This document shows positions 1 to 6,668 of a stretch of 52,743 bases of DNA, piece by piece. The notes beneath the pieces are model-generated. The model ran no database searches. It saw only the letters and a list, made by a program, of their open reading frames with translations, and was not told the DNA's origin. The position numbers and the translations under genes were made by a program. The stretch comes from Gemmatimonadota bacterium (GTDB lineage Bacteria; Gemmatimonadota; Gemmatimonadetes; Gemmatimonadales; GWC2-71-9): positions 1 to 52,743 of the forward strand of contig QHTZ01000068.1 in the NCBI GenBank assembly GCA_003221005.1. Reading direction: 5' to 3'. Numbering within the stretch: position 1 is the first letter of the stretch; every line of letters begins with the position of its first letter.

Positions 1-135
1 GTCCCCCTTGAGGCTCGAGTCCAGCAGCTCCACGGCGGTGGCCACTTCCTCCGGGCGGAACACACCGGCGGCCGCCGTCAGCCGCTCAAGCCGTGCGCGC
101 TGCGCGCGACCGACGGGACGGAGCGAGCAGCTCAC
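1..135 (-). CDS. GNAT-like acetyltransferase, N-terminus only (runs off window)
   Basis: Reading leftwards from a GTG at 135, an open frame runs to the window edge (45 codons). It begins SCSLRPV and continues ARLERL then GVFRPEEV and ELLDSSLKG. The 'LRP..' beta strand followed by a 'GVF.PEEV..A.EL.D' helix is typical of the first segment of GNAT acetyltransferases that sit beside ATP-grasp ligases; this is from memory of the family, not a search. It overlaps the 3' end of the upstream ATP-grasp gene by 50 bp, so the two are probably translationally coupled. Only the first quarter or so of a GNAT is visible, so neither the acetyl-CoA loop nor the substrate can be judged. Confidence 0.5.
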   Translation of the reverse strand, partial: MSCSLRPVGRAQRARLERLTAAAGVFRPEEVATAVELLDSSLKGD

Positions 136-1105
136 GCGCCGCTTTGCTGCCTTGCGCCTCGCGGAGCGCGACCTCGGCGATGCGCCGCACCAGCTCCGCG
201 TAATCCCAGCCCGCCGCCTTCGCCATGCGCGACAGGCCGGCGTCGTCGTTCAGGTCCGGGTTCGGGTTGACCTCGAGCACCCAGGGACGGCCCTGCTCGT
301 CCACGCGCAGGTCCACGCGGCCGTACCCCTTGCCCTCCATCGCGCGCCACGCCGTCTCGGCGATCCGGACGAGCCGGTCGGCGAGTTTTTGCGGCAGGCT
401 GGCCGGGCACACGGGTACGCTCCCCAGATCATCGGGGGAGCCCGTGTCCCACTTGGCGGCGTAGGTCAGGATCGGCCAGCTCCCCGGAGGCATCCCGGAG
501 AAATCGATCTCCGCGATGGGCAGCGCGCGGTCCCCGACGAACCCGACGTTGAGCTCCCGCCCCGCGACGTACTGCTGGACCAGGACTTCGTCGAACTGCT
601 CGGTCATCGCCGCCACGCGAGCCCTGAGCGCCTTGCGGTCTGCGACCACCGAGCCCCGGTCGAGCCCCGCACTCGCGTCCTCGGCCGCCGGCTTGATGAT
701 GGCGGGGAGCGGAAAGTCGTCCTGGATCCTGCCTTGGGCGACGGTCCAGCGCGGGATCGGGAGGCCGGCCTGGGTGAGAATCGCGTTGGCCGTGGCCTTG
801 CGCCGGCACGCCGCGAGCGTCCAGGCGCTCGCCCCGGTCACGGGAACGCCCGCGAACTCGAGCGTCGCCACGACGTGCTCCTCCCACTCGCTCCGGCCGT
901 GGACCCCCTCGCAGAGATTGAAGGCGAGGTCGGCCTGGCGCGCCGCCTGGAACCAGCGCATGTCGTGCCGCACCGGCTGCTTGCGGACGGCGTGTCCCAG
1001 CGCCGCGAAGCTCTGACCGACCTGGGTCACGGCCTGCATCACACCGCGCACGTCCTCGGCAGTCCAATCCTCGGCGCCGGGGTCGTACAAAATCACGACC
1101 CTCAT
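86..1105 (-). CDS. ATP-grasp ligase, D-Ala-D-Ala ligase-like (second of pair)
   Basis: A 339-residue ATP-grasp enzyme. Family members couple ATP hydrolysis to amide bond formation through an acyl-phosphate. The N-terminal third is a pre-ATP-grasp domain (starts MRVVILYDPGAEDW). The ATP site shows AIIKPAAEDASAG near residue 136, VLVQQYVAGRELNVG near 174 and the Mg-binding segment RVDLRVDEQGRPWVLEVNPNP in the last third, where the E and N of LEVNPNP are the expected metal ligands. The C-terminus is rich in Arg and Ala. The ATG at 1105 overlaps the stop of the preceding ATP-grasp gene in an ATGA, so the two are co-translated. The pair is not a duplicated Ddl in the usual cell-wall setting: no mur or fts genes are nearby. 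The substrate cannot be told from sequence. Confidence 0.85.
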   Translation of the reverse strand: MRVVILYDPGAEDWTAEDVRGVMQAVTQVGQSFAALGHAVRKQPVRHDMRWFQAARQADLAFNLCEGVHGRSEWEEHVVATLEFAGVPVTGASAWTLAACRRKATANAILTQAGLPIPRWTVAQGRIQDDFPLPAIIKPAAEDASAGLDRGSVVADRKALRARVAAMTEQFDEVLVQQYVAGRELNVGFVGDRALPIAEIDFSGMPPGSWPILTYAAKWDTGSPDDLGSVPVCPASLPQKLADRLVRIAETAWRAMEGKGYGRVDLRVDEQGRPWVLEVNPNPDLNDDAGLSRMAKAAGWDYAELVRRIAEVALREAQGSKAARELLAPSRRSRAARTA

Positions 1106-2187
1106 GCGGTGGCCGTCGCTGGCTCGTGTGCGGGCGAGGCACGCCTCGCCCCAGCTTCGGTTGAAAGGTCCCGTCCCGTCAGCCGCCGCCAGGCGATGCG
1201 GACCACGTCCTGGATCAGCTCGTCGTAGGACAGGCCTGCGGCTCGGGCAGCCTTGGGGAAGCAGGAGTTCATCGCCGGGTCGGGGAGGATGCCCGGCAGC
1301 GGGTTCAGCTCGAGGACGTTAGGGACGCCGAACCGGTCCACACGCACGTCCACCCGGCACCAGTCGCGACACCCCACGGTGTGGAAGGCGTCCAGGGCCG
1401 TCCGCTCCACCTCCCGGTATAGCGCCGGCGGGACGGGAGCGGGACACTGGAAGATCGCGAGCGGCTGCTCGGGAGTGTCCCATACCCACTTCGCCTCGTA
1501 CCCATAGACGGGCGGCGCCCCTGCTGGCAGGGCGGCGAAATCGAACCCCACGAGCGGCAGGCAATAGGCGTCGGCGCCGTTGCCGAGGATCGCGACGGTG
1601 AACTCCGGGCCCGGGAGGTAGGTCTCGACGAGCACCGGCTCGGCATAACGCGCCAGCAGACTGGCAGCGCGTTGGGCGAGCTGCGCCGGCGATTCGCACA
1701 GGTTGTTCGCGAATACACCCTTGCTCGAGCCCTCGGCGACCGGCTTCACGAAGACGGGGTACGGCAGCGTCATCTGGGCCAAGTCCTCCGGGCGCTCGAT
1801 GCACACGAACGGCGGCGTGGGGACGCCGCGGTAGGCGAGCAGCTCTTTGGCGCGGGCTTTGTGCAGGGCGAGCGCGAGGGCGAGCGGGTCGCTCCCCGTG
1901 TAGCGGACGTTCAGATACTCACAGATCGCCGGGACCAGGGACTCACGGTTCGGTCCGTGGAGGCCCTCGGCCATGTTGAAGACGATGTCAGGACGAGTGA
2001 GGGCGAGCTTGTGGGGGAACGACGCGTCCGCTTCGAGGCGGATGACGTTGCCGATGTCTTCGAGGGCACGCGCCACGGCGTCGATGGTGGCGGGCTCGTC
2101 CCATTCAGCGAACGCATCGCTGGGACTGGGAGGCTCGTCGGCGGTGCTGGGGTCCGGTTTCTGATTGTAGGCGAGACCGATTCGCAT
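1102..2187 (-). CDS. ATP-grasp ligase, D-Ala-D-Ala ligase-like (first of pair)
   Basis: A 361-residue ATP-grasp ligase, first gene of a three-gene unit (ATP-grasp, ATP-grasp, GNAT). Visible motifs are FNMAEGLHGPNRES near residue 70 (the N-terminal substrate-domain loop typical of Ddl-like enzymes), PVFVKPVAEGSSKG near 145 (ATP-binding Lys and the flexible loop), VLVETYLPGPEFTVAI near 185 and RVDVRVDRFGVPNVLELNPLPG near 280 (Mg ligands E and N). All core catalytic residues appear intact. An AGGAGG lies 14 nt before the ATG, slightly far. A GGTC/GACC mini-hairpin between them could bring the two closer. A candidate promoter lies at 2263-2291. The product is probably a short peptide or amino-acid amide; this is inference. 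Confidence 0.85.
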   Translation of the reverse strand: MRIGLAYNQKPDPSTADEPPSPSDAFAEWDEPATIDAVARALEDIGNVIRLEADASFPHKLALTRPDIVFNMAEGLHGPNRESLVPAICEYLNVRYTGSDPLALALALHKARAKELLAYRGVPTPPFVCIERPEDLAQMTLPYPVFVKPVAEGSSKGVFANNLCESPAQLAQRAASLLARYAEPVLVETYLPGPEFTVAILGNGADAYCLPLVGFDFAALPAGAPPVYGYEAKWVWDTPEQPLAIFQCPAPVPPALYREVERTALDAFHTVGCRDWCRVDVRVDRFGVPNVLELNPLPGILPDPAMNSCFPKAARAAGLSYDELIQDVVRIAWRRLTGRDLSTEAGARRASPAHEPATATA

Positions 2188-2209
2188 GTGGTCTCGGGTG
2201 ACCTCCTAC

Positions 2210-2233
2210 AAAAAAGGCCGCGCGATTGCGGTC
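2210..2233 (-). promoter_or_regulatory. Terminator-like hairpin in the leader of the ATP-grasp unit
   Basis: On the minus strand a GACCGC/GCGGCC stem (one G-U pair, six-base loop) is followed at once by six T residues. It lies inside the predicted 5' leader, just before the ribosome binding site. The stem is short, so it could be an attenuator-like element or chance. Confidence 0.3.
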
Positions 2234-2262
2234 TGGACACGATGACGACGTTGTCGCGTTAC

Positions 2263-2291
2263 ACAATATGAAAAACCGGAGCGATGCGCAA
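2263..2291 (-). promoter_or_regulatory. Candidate sigma-70-type promoter for the ATP-grasp unit
   Basis: On the minus strand, TTGCGC (2291-2286) and TATTGT (2268-2263) are separated by exactly 17 bp. The hexamers match the consensus at 3/6 and 4/6 positions. The surrounding 90 bp is unusually AT-rich for this window. Transcription would start near 2256, giving a leader of about 70 nt. Confidence 0.45.
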
Positions 2292-2312
2292 TAGGGAAAT
2301 TCCGGATTTTTT

Positions 2313-2373
2313 TCTGACGCTGATGTCCGACGTCCGAGCTCTGACGTCACACATCAGACATCGGACGTTAGAC
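2313..2373. repeat. Heptamer word array, unit close to TCYGAYG, two opposed arms
   Basis: Imperfect copies of a 7-bp word run in one direction (TCTGACG, CTGATG, TCCGACG, TCCGAGC, TCTGACG) and then as its complement (CATCAGA, CATCGGA, CGTTAGA). The array can fold as a long imperfect hairpin. It includes the thyX stop codon and lies between thyX and the leader of the ATP-grasp unit. It is not a classical terminator for thyX: reading leftwards, the stem is followed by A residues, not T. Confidence 0.7.
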
Positions 2374-3120
2374 TTTGTGGTAGGAGACGCGCGCGGCTTC
2401 CTGTTTGTCGTCGGCGACGTAGATCTCGAAGTCGGAGAACAGCGCACCAGCTTCTGCGCGGAGCGTTCGCAGGCACGCGACCGCCATGCGGCGGATCTCG
2501 AGCTCGGCGCCCTCGCCGCACCGTAGCTCGAGCATGGTGCGCCACGCGCGCGCGTTGCCGGAGACCACGATCTTCACCTCCGTTGCGTTCGGCAGCACGC
2601 TGCGCGCGGCCTCGCGCGCCACTTTGCGGCGGTGCACCTTGTCGTTCACCCAGGCGTGTCGTTCCAGCAGCGCCTCGACCGCGCGGACGTAGGCCGCCTG
2701 CGCGTCGGTGACCTCCCGCTCCCATTCCGCTTCGAGCGTCGCGTCACCCAGGATCGCGGGCGGCATCACGAACGCCGCGTGGGACTCGTCCACGTAACGC
2801 TGGGAGAGCTGCGAGTACCCGAAGCCGGCGCGGTGCCGCACCAGCTCGTGCGAGCAGGAGCGGGAGATGCCCTCGATGAGCAGCACGTAGACCGAGTGTT
2901 CCAGCACCGAGCCGTGGCCCTGCTGCTTGATGTTCTCGAGGTATTCCGCCGTGGTCCGGTGCACCGGGTTGTGTTGGCTCATGTAACACACGCGCCCGGC
3001 GTACTCGGCGAGCCGCTCGCCGTCCGATGCCTCGCCGCGCCACTGCACCTTGAGGTGCTCGGGCTCGAGGAACTGAGGCCGGGCGATCAGCGTGACGCGC
3101 GGGGCGCGGAAGATCTCCAT
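2368..3120 (-). CDS. thyX: Flavin-dependent thymidylate synthase ThyX
   Basis: ThyX makes dTMP from dUMP using methylenetetrahydrofolate, FAD and NADPH. The protein is 250 residues, normal for the family. HGSVLEH (residues 69-75) and the ThyX signature region RHRAGFGYSQLSQRYVDE (95 onward) are clear. In the signature, the interval between RHR and the conserved Ser is one residue longer than the textbook RHR-x7-S. I believe the 'RHRAGF.YSQLSQRY' form occurs in other ThyX proteins, so it should be functional. The ATG at 3120 overlaps the TGA of the upstream FAD-linked oxidase by one base, so the two are coupled. A much longer reading frame in the same phase runs upstream through that oxidase; I reject it because the ThyX homology starts at MEIF. 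No thyA is seen in the window. Confidence 0.95.
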   Translation of the reverse strand: MEIFRAPRVTLIARPQFLEPEHLKVQWRGEASDGERLAEYAGRVCYMSQHNPVHRTTAEYLENIKQQGHGSVLEHSVYVLLIEGISRSCSHELVRHRAGFGYSQLSQRYVDESHAAFVMPPAILGDATLEAEWEREVTDAQAAYVRAVEALLERHAWVNDKVHRRKVAREAARSVLPNATEVKIVVSGNARAWRTMLELRCGEGAELEIRRMAVACLRTLRAEAGALFSDFEIYVADDKQEAARVSYHKV

Positions 3121-4691
3121 CAGTTCGCGAGCTCGGTCTTGGGGGTCGCCCACCCGGCGCCCTGCTCGAGCGCGCGCAGCCGGTGGGCGATGTCGTCGGG
3201 AATGGGCGTCGCGTCCGGCCCGACTTTGAGGTCGGCGAGGGGCGCCCAATCGGTCGCGGGAAGTATAACGCCCGGGTTGAAGACGCCCAGCGGGTCGTAT
3301 GCCTGCTTCAGCTCGCGGAACAGCGCCATGACCTCGGAACCGTAAAACCGCTCGAGCACCCCGGCGCGCAGGCGGCCCACGCCATGCTCGCCGCTCGGCA
3401 CCCCGCCCAGCTCGAGGACCAGGTCCGTGGCGGCGGCGTACAGCGCGGCGAGCGCGTCCTTCCAGCCTAGCCGGGTCGTGTCGGGCAGCGCGTTGACATG
3501 CACGTGGCCGTCGCCTGCGTGCCCGAAGACGGCTACGGGGATCCGCTGCCGGTCCGCCGCCGCGCGGATGCCGTCGATGTAGGCCGCGAGCCGCTCGAGC
3601 GGGACGCACGCGTCCTCGACGACCTGGAGCGAGCGCTGCGTCTCCGGGAGCCGGGCGAGCGCCGGACTCGCAAGGCGCCGGACCGCCCACAGTCGCTCGA
3701 GCCCGGCGCGGTCCACGGCCGTCTCCACATGAGCCGTGTAGTCCTTTAGTCCCCGAACGGCGTCTCCGACCACGCCGTGAGCCGCCGCCGCAGTGTCGCG
3801 CTCGAACTCGACCAGCAAGACCCCCGCCAGGTCGGGTGGCAGGTCCGTCCCCGCCTCCCGCACCAGGCTCAGGAACGTGCGGTCGAGCAACTCGACGGCC
3901 GAAGGGTTGAGCGCGACGAGGTAGGGGACGGCCGCAGCGAGGGCTTCCAGGCTCGCGAACCCCAGCACCGCGCCCGCCACGTCGGGCGGAATCGGCTCGA
4001 GCCGCCACTCGACCGCGGTGACGATGGCGAGCGTGCCCTCGGCGCCGATCAAGAGGTCCAGCTCGTCGGCCGTCTCGGCGTAGCGGTCGAGCGCGTATCC
4101 GGTCGAGCTCTTGCGGGTGCGGGGAAAGCGCTGGCGCACCAGCTCTGCCGCCGCGGGCTCGAGGTGCCAGCGCGCGGTGCCGTGGACGCCCCGCTCTACG
4201 CGCCGGGTCGCGCCGTCCTGCTCGACCACCTCGACGGCCTCGACCCAATTACGCACGCTGCCGCAGCGCACTGAGCGCGGCCCAGCGGCATTGGTCGCGA
4301 CCATACCGCCCGAGGTCGCGAACGCTCCGGAGGACGGGTCGGGCGGCAGCCGCAGGCCGAACGGCCGCGCCGCTTCGTTCACCTGTGCCCAGGTCACCGA
4401 CGCACCGGCCCAGAGCGTGCGCTTGGTCCAGTTGGGCGCCAGCCAGTGGAATCCCTGGCTCAGGTCCACGATCACGCCGCTGCCGACACTCCCGCCCGCC
4501 AGTCCGCTCCCCGAGCCGCGAGGCACCAGCGGCGTGCGCGACTCTGCAGCCCACCGCACGAGCTGCTGCAGCTGCTCCACGCCCCGGACCACGGCGGCGC
4601 CGACGGGAATGATCCGGTAGATCCCCGCGCCCTCGGAATACGCTGCGCGGATGCGGGGATCGGTCAGGAGCGCGGGCTGGGGATGCGTCAA
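3120..4691 (-). CDS. FAD-binding oxidase, GlcD / D-lactate dehydrogenase family
   Basis: A 523-residue flavoprotein of the FAD-binding PCMH / FAD-oxidase-C type, which oxidises 2-hydroxyacids such as glycolate or D-lactate. The FAD-binding half carries PLVPRGSGSGLAGG (near residue 55) and ATSGGMVATNAAGPRSVRCGS (near 128). The C-terminal half carries VFGHAGDGHVHVNALP (near 395), SGEHGVG (near 440) and the family's closing segment YDPLGVFNPG (near 477). No C-terminal iron-sulphur (CCG or 4Fe-4S) domain is fused, so electrons must leave through another protein or a quinone. Its stop overlaps the thyX start by one base. The functional link between an alpha-hydroxyacid oxidase and ThyX is not obvious; both use FAD. 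The exact substrate cannot be decided from sequence. Confidence 0.9.
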   Translation of the reverse strand: MTHPQPALLTDPRIRAAYSEGAGIYRIIPVGAAVVRGVEQLQQLVRWAAESRTPLVPRGSGSGLAGGSVGSGVIVDLSQGFHWLAPNWTKRTLWAGASVTWAQVNEAARPFGLRLPPDPSSGAFATSGGMVATNAAGPRSVRCGSVRNWVEAVEVVEQDGATRRVERGVHGTARWHLEPAAAELVRQRFPRTRKSSTGYALDRYAETADELDLLIGAEGTLAIVTAVEWRLEPIPPDVAGAVLGFASLEALAAAVPYLVALNPSAVELLDRTFLSLVREAGTDLPPDLAGVLLVEFERDTAAAAHGVVGDAVRGLKDYTAHVETAVDRAGLERLWAVRRLASPALARLPETQRSLQVVEDACVPLERLAAYIDGIRAAADRQRIPVAVFGHAGDGHVHVNALPDTTRLGWKDALAALYAAATDLVLELGGVPSGEHGVGRLRAGVLERFYGSEVMALFRELKQAYDPLGVFNPGVILPATDWAPLADLKVGPDATPIPDDIAHRLRALEQGAGWATPKTELAN

Positions 4692-4697
4692 GGTGTC

Positions 4698-4763
4698 TGC
4701 GTGGTGCGTGGTACGTGGTGTGTCACGGCTCAGAACTTACCACGCACCACGCACCACGCACCA
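4698..4763. repeat. Heptamer word array, unit GCGTGGT, two opposed arms
   Basis: The left arm (4698-4727) is tandem GCGTGGT-like words. The right arm (about 4738-4763) is tandem ACCACGC words, nearly perfect. A loop of about ten bases separates the arms. It lies between the divergent FAD oxidase and DUF116 genes, so it cannot be a simple transcription terminator for either. Confidence 0.8.
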
Positions 4764-4770
4764 TTCGTGC

Positions 4771-4799
4771 TTGACACCGCCTGAGGGCCGAGTGAAGCT
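4771..4799 (+). promoter_or_regulatory. Candidate promoter for the DUF116 gene, possibly leaderless
   Basis: A perfect TTGACA (4771-4776) lies 38 bp before the ATG at 4809. The -10 position at 17 bp spacing (4794-4799, GAAGCT) is weak. Transcription would start within a few bases of the ATG, and no Shine-Dalgarno sequence is seen. Confidence 0.35.
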
Positions 4800-4808
4800 T
4801 GACCCGCT

Positions 4809-5606
4809 ATGGCCGACGCAGCCCGCGCGCACCTCATTCATATCGAGACCGACCGGCGTCTCGGTCACGAGTGGGATGAGTGGGATGGCCGGCCGCTCGC
4901 GAACGGCGGCGACTTCTCCGCGCCGCCGGGACTCTTCTTCCGGTACGCGGCACTCACGATCTGCGTCGCGTTCGCCGCGCTCGCCACGCTCCTGTACCTC
5001 CTCACCCCGCGCCTCGCGCTCGTGCACGCGGCGCTTCCCGCGGCGCTGGCGTGGACCATCGCGGCGGGGTTCGCCGTCGCGATCCTGTGGTTCGTGATCC
5101 TGTTGCTTTCCTTTTATGGAGGCGTGCCCCTGGTCCCCGAGGGGCTGCTGGAGCGCGGCCCGTACTTGCGCCTCATGAACCTGTCGTCCCTCGTCGCGAG
5201 AGCGTTCCGCCGCCGCGACTGGGTGGAGCATGCCGCGATCGACGTCTACAACGCGCTGGCGGAGCGGCGGCGGCGGCGGGTGGGGAAGGGTGAGCTGCTG
5301 GTGCTCATTCCGCGGTGTCTATCCAAGCAGGCGCTGGACGGTGTGCTCTCGATCGCCGGCCGCTACGACGTGCCGGTCTTCGTCGCTACCCGGGGCCAGC
5401 TCGCGCGCCGGGTGATCCGCGAGCGGCGGCCGCGGGCCGTCGTTGCGGTGGCGTGCGAGCGCGACATGATGACGGGTCTGCGGGACGTCGCGGGCAGGCT
5501 TCCCGTGCTCGGGCTCACGATGCAGCTCCCCAACGGCCCCTGCCGCGATGCCCTGCTGGATCTCGACGTGATGGATCGCTGGGTGCGCGCCCTCGTGGGG
5601 GCGTGA
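4809..5606 (+). CDS. DUF116 membrane protein
   Basis: A 265-residue protein with an acidic, Trp-containing N-terminus, two hydrophobic helices (about residues 45-66 and 75-103) and a cytosolic C-terminal DUF116 domain (about 150-262). The domain shows LIPRCLSKQALDGVLSIA, then PVFVATRGQLARRVI and AVVAVACERDMMTGLRD, and ends with LPNGPCRDALLDL. The three conserved Cys (in PRCLS, ACERD and GPCRD) suggest a metal or Fe-S site; that is inference, since the family has no settled function. It stands alone: the neighbours on both sides are on the other strand, and the downstream stop codon faces it across one base. Confidence 0.85.
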   Translation: MADAARAHLIHIETDRRLGHEWDEWDGRPLANGGDFSAPPGLFFRYAALTICVAFAALATLLYLLTPRLALVHAALPAALAWTIAAGFAVAILWFVILLLSFYGGVPLVPEGLLERGPYLRLMNLSSLVARAFRRRDWVEHAAIDVYNALAERRRRRVGKGELLVLIPRCLSKQALDGVLSIAGRYDVPVFVATRGQLARRVIRERRPRAVVAVACERDMMTGLRDVAGRLPVLGLTMQLPNGPCRDALLDLDVMDRWVRALVGA

Positions 5607-5607
5607 C

Positions 5608-6129
5608 TCACGGCGTCGTCTTCGGCGACCCGAATTTCTCTTTCAACTGCGCCAGCAGCTTCGCCGCGAGCTTGTAGCCGTCGTGTCCCTCGGGCAGCAC
5701 GGCCTCGAGATCCCGCTCCAGGCGTGATGGGTCGTACCGGGGGCGGTATGCGGCCTCGATCGTGAAGATCGTCTCCGTGGGCACGTATGGATCCGCCCAG
5801 CCGCGCAGCTTCACGGTGCTCGCCAGGTCCGGCACGTTGGCGCCATCCCCGAAGGAGCGGTGGGTCCGCACGTCGTACCAGTCGGTCTCGAGGTAGCCGT
5901 CCCGCGGGCTCGCGCGCTTCACGCGCAGGCTCTCGGCCGCTACTAACGTCGCAAGCACCGGAATGACCCGCTCGGGGCGCGCCAGCAGCACGGCGGTGAG
6001 CGCCTGGGGGAAGGGTCGGAAGTCGGGGCGGGTGGTGGCGGGGTTGCAAGCGGCGAGAAGCAAGGCGAATGCGGAATGCGAAATGCGGCATGCGGAATGA
6101 AACGGGATAGGTCGATTCCGCATTTGCAT
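5608..6129 (-). CDS. Putative lipoprotein, unknown function
   Basis: 173 residues starting MQMRNRP, with a lipobox in ALLLAACNP, so it is probably lipid-anchored. The mature part has a Thr/Arg/Phe-rich start, an ERVIPVLATLVAAESLRVKR helix and a segment YLETDWYDVRTHRSFGDG that resembles outer-membrane lipoprotein assembly-type folds. I cannot name the family. The ATG at 6129 overlaps the TAA of the DUF2231 gene by one base. The codons for the pre-lipobox region are built from the local heptamer array (6065-6131), so the array encodes part of the signal peptide. The start at 6123 is an equally possible alternative. Confidence 0.7.
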   Translation of the reverse strand: MQMRNRPIPFHSACRISHSAFALLLAACNPATTRPDFRPFPQALTAVLLARPERVIPVLATLVAAESLRVKRASPRDGYLETDWYDVRTHRSFGDGANVPDLASTVKLRGWADPYVPTETIFTIEAAYRPRYDPSRLERDLEAVLPEGHDGYKLAAKLLAQLKEKFGSPKTTP

Positions 6130-6131
6130 TA
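6065..6131. repeat. Heptamer word array, unit close to GCGGAAT, inside a signal-peptide coding region
   Basis: Plus-strand words GCGAAT, GCGGAAT, GCGAAAT, GCGGCAT, GCGGAAT form a run of about 40 bp. After a gap of about 12 bp, the complementary words ATTCCGC and ATTTGC follow, and the array ends at the start/stop overlap of two genes. Read on the minus strand it encodes the HSACRISHSAF part of a lipoprotein signal peptide. Confidence 0.75.
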
Positions 6132-6656
6132 GTGCTCGTGCTCCGCTGCTCCTGCTTCGCCTTCGTGATGGTGGTGAGACTGCGCCCGGTCCTGGATCTC
6201 CGCCTGCATGGCCGCCGTGGTCACCCCGGCCCCGTGCTCGAACGCCATCTTGCCCCCGAGCCACGCGGTCCAGATGACCCCCACGAACCCGGCCACTGAA
6301 AGCCCGCGCAGGGCCAGCTCTTCGCCCGCCGAGAGGCGCGCGCGCCGGAACAGCTTGTAGCCGAGCACCGCGGTGAAAATGCCCATGGTGATGAGCGCAA
6401 ACGTCTCGTGGTCCTCCATCAGCTCGTGAAGCGCTTCGCCGGGCTCGATGACCTCTTCGGCTTGCAGACCCGCGATGACCGCCGCCCACCCGCCGACGAC
6501 GCCGGCCCACAGCGTCCACAGCGCCGCGGCCCGGAGCGAGTCCCGCCGCGTGAGCCAGGCGGCCAGGTCGAAGAGAACGGTCGCGAACAGCAGGGCCGCG
6601 GGGAGATCGTTCAGCGCGGCGTGCAGGCGAGGCCAGTCGAAGCCGAGGTCGTGCAC
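6129..6656 (-). CDS. DUF2231-family membrane protein with His-rich tail
   Basis: 175 residues with about four membrane helices: LPAALLFATVLFDLAAWL, AALWTLWAGVVGGWAAVIAG, FALITMGIFTAVLGYKLF and LSVAGFVGVIWTAWLGGKM. The opening 'LHAALNDLPAALLFATVLFDL' matches the start of DUF2231 proteins, whose function is not settled. The second loop is acidic and ends HELMEDHETFA. The C-terminus is SHHHHEGEAGAAEHEH, a likely metal-binding tail; together these suggest metal or heme handling at the membrane (inference). It sits 12 bp after the 3-hydroxyacyl-CoA dehydrogenase gene and overlaps the lipoprotein start downstream, so it belongs to the same transcript. Confidence 0.75.
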   Translation of the reverse strand: MHDLGFDWPRLHAALNDLPAALLFATVLFDLAAWLTRRDSLRAAALWTLWAGVVGGWAAVIAGLQAEEVIEPGEALHELMEDHETFALITMGIFTAVLGYKLFRRARLSAGEELALRGLSVAGFVGVIWTAWLGGKMAFEHGAGVTTAAMQAEIQDRAQSHHHHEGEAGAAEHEH

Positions 6657-6668
6657 GAAGACTCCTGG

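Noticed and set aside
2313..2373. TCYGAYG array as a rho-independent terminator of thyX
   Set aside because: In the thyX direction the stem is followed by A residues; the T run is on the other side.
2368..4248. A single 626-residue reading frame across thyX and the oxidase
   Set aside because: Only its last 250 residues are ThyX. The rest is an antiphase shadow of the FAD oxidase with Arg/Ala/Gly-rich composition.
4698..4763. GCGTGGT hairpin as a rho-independent terminator
   Set aside because: It lies between two divergent genes, upstream of both, and no T run follows.
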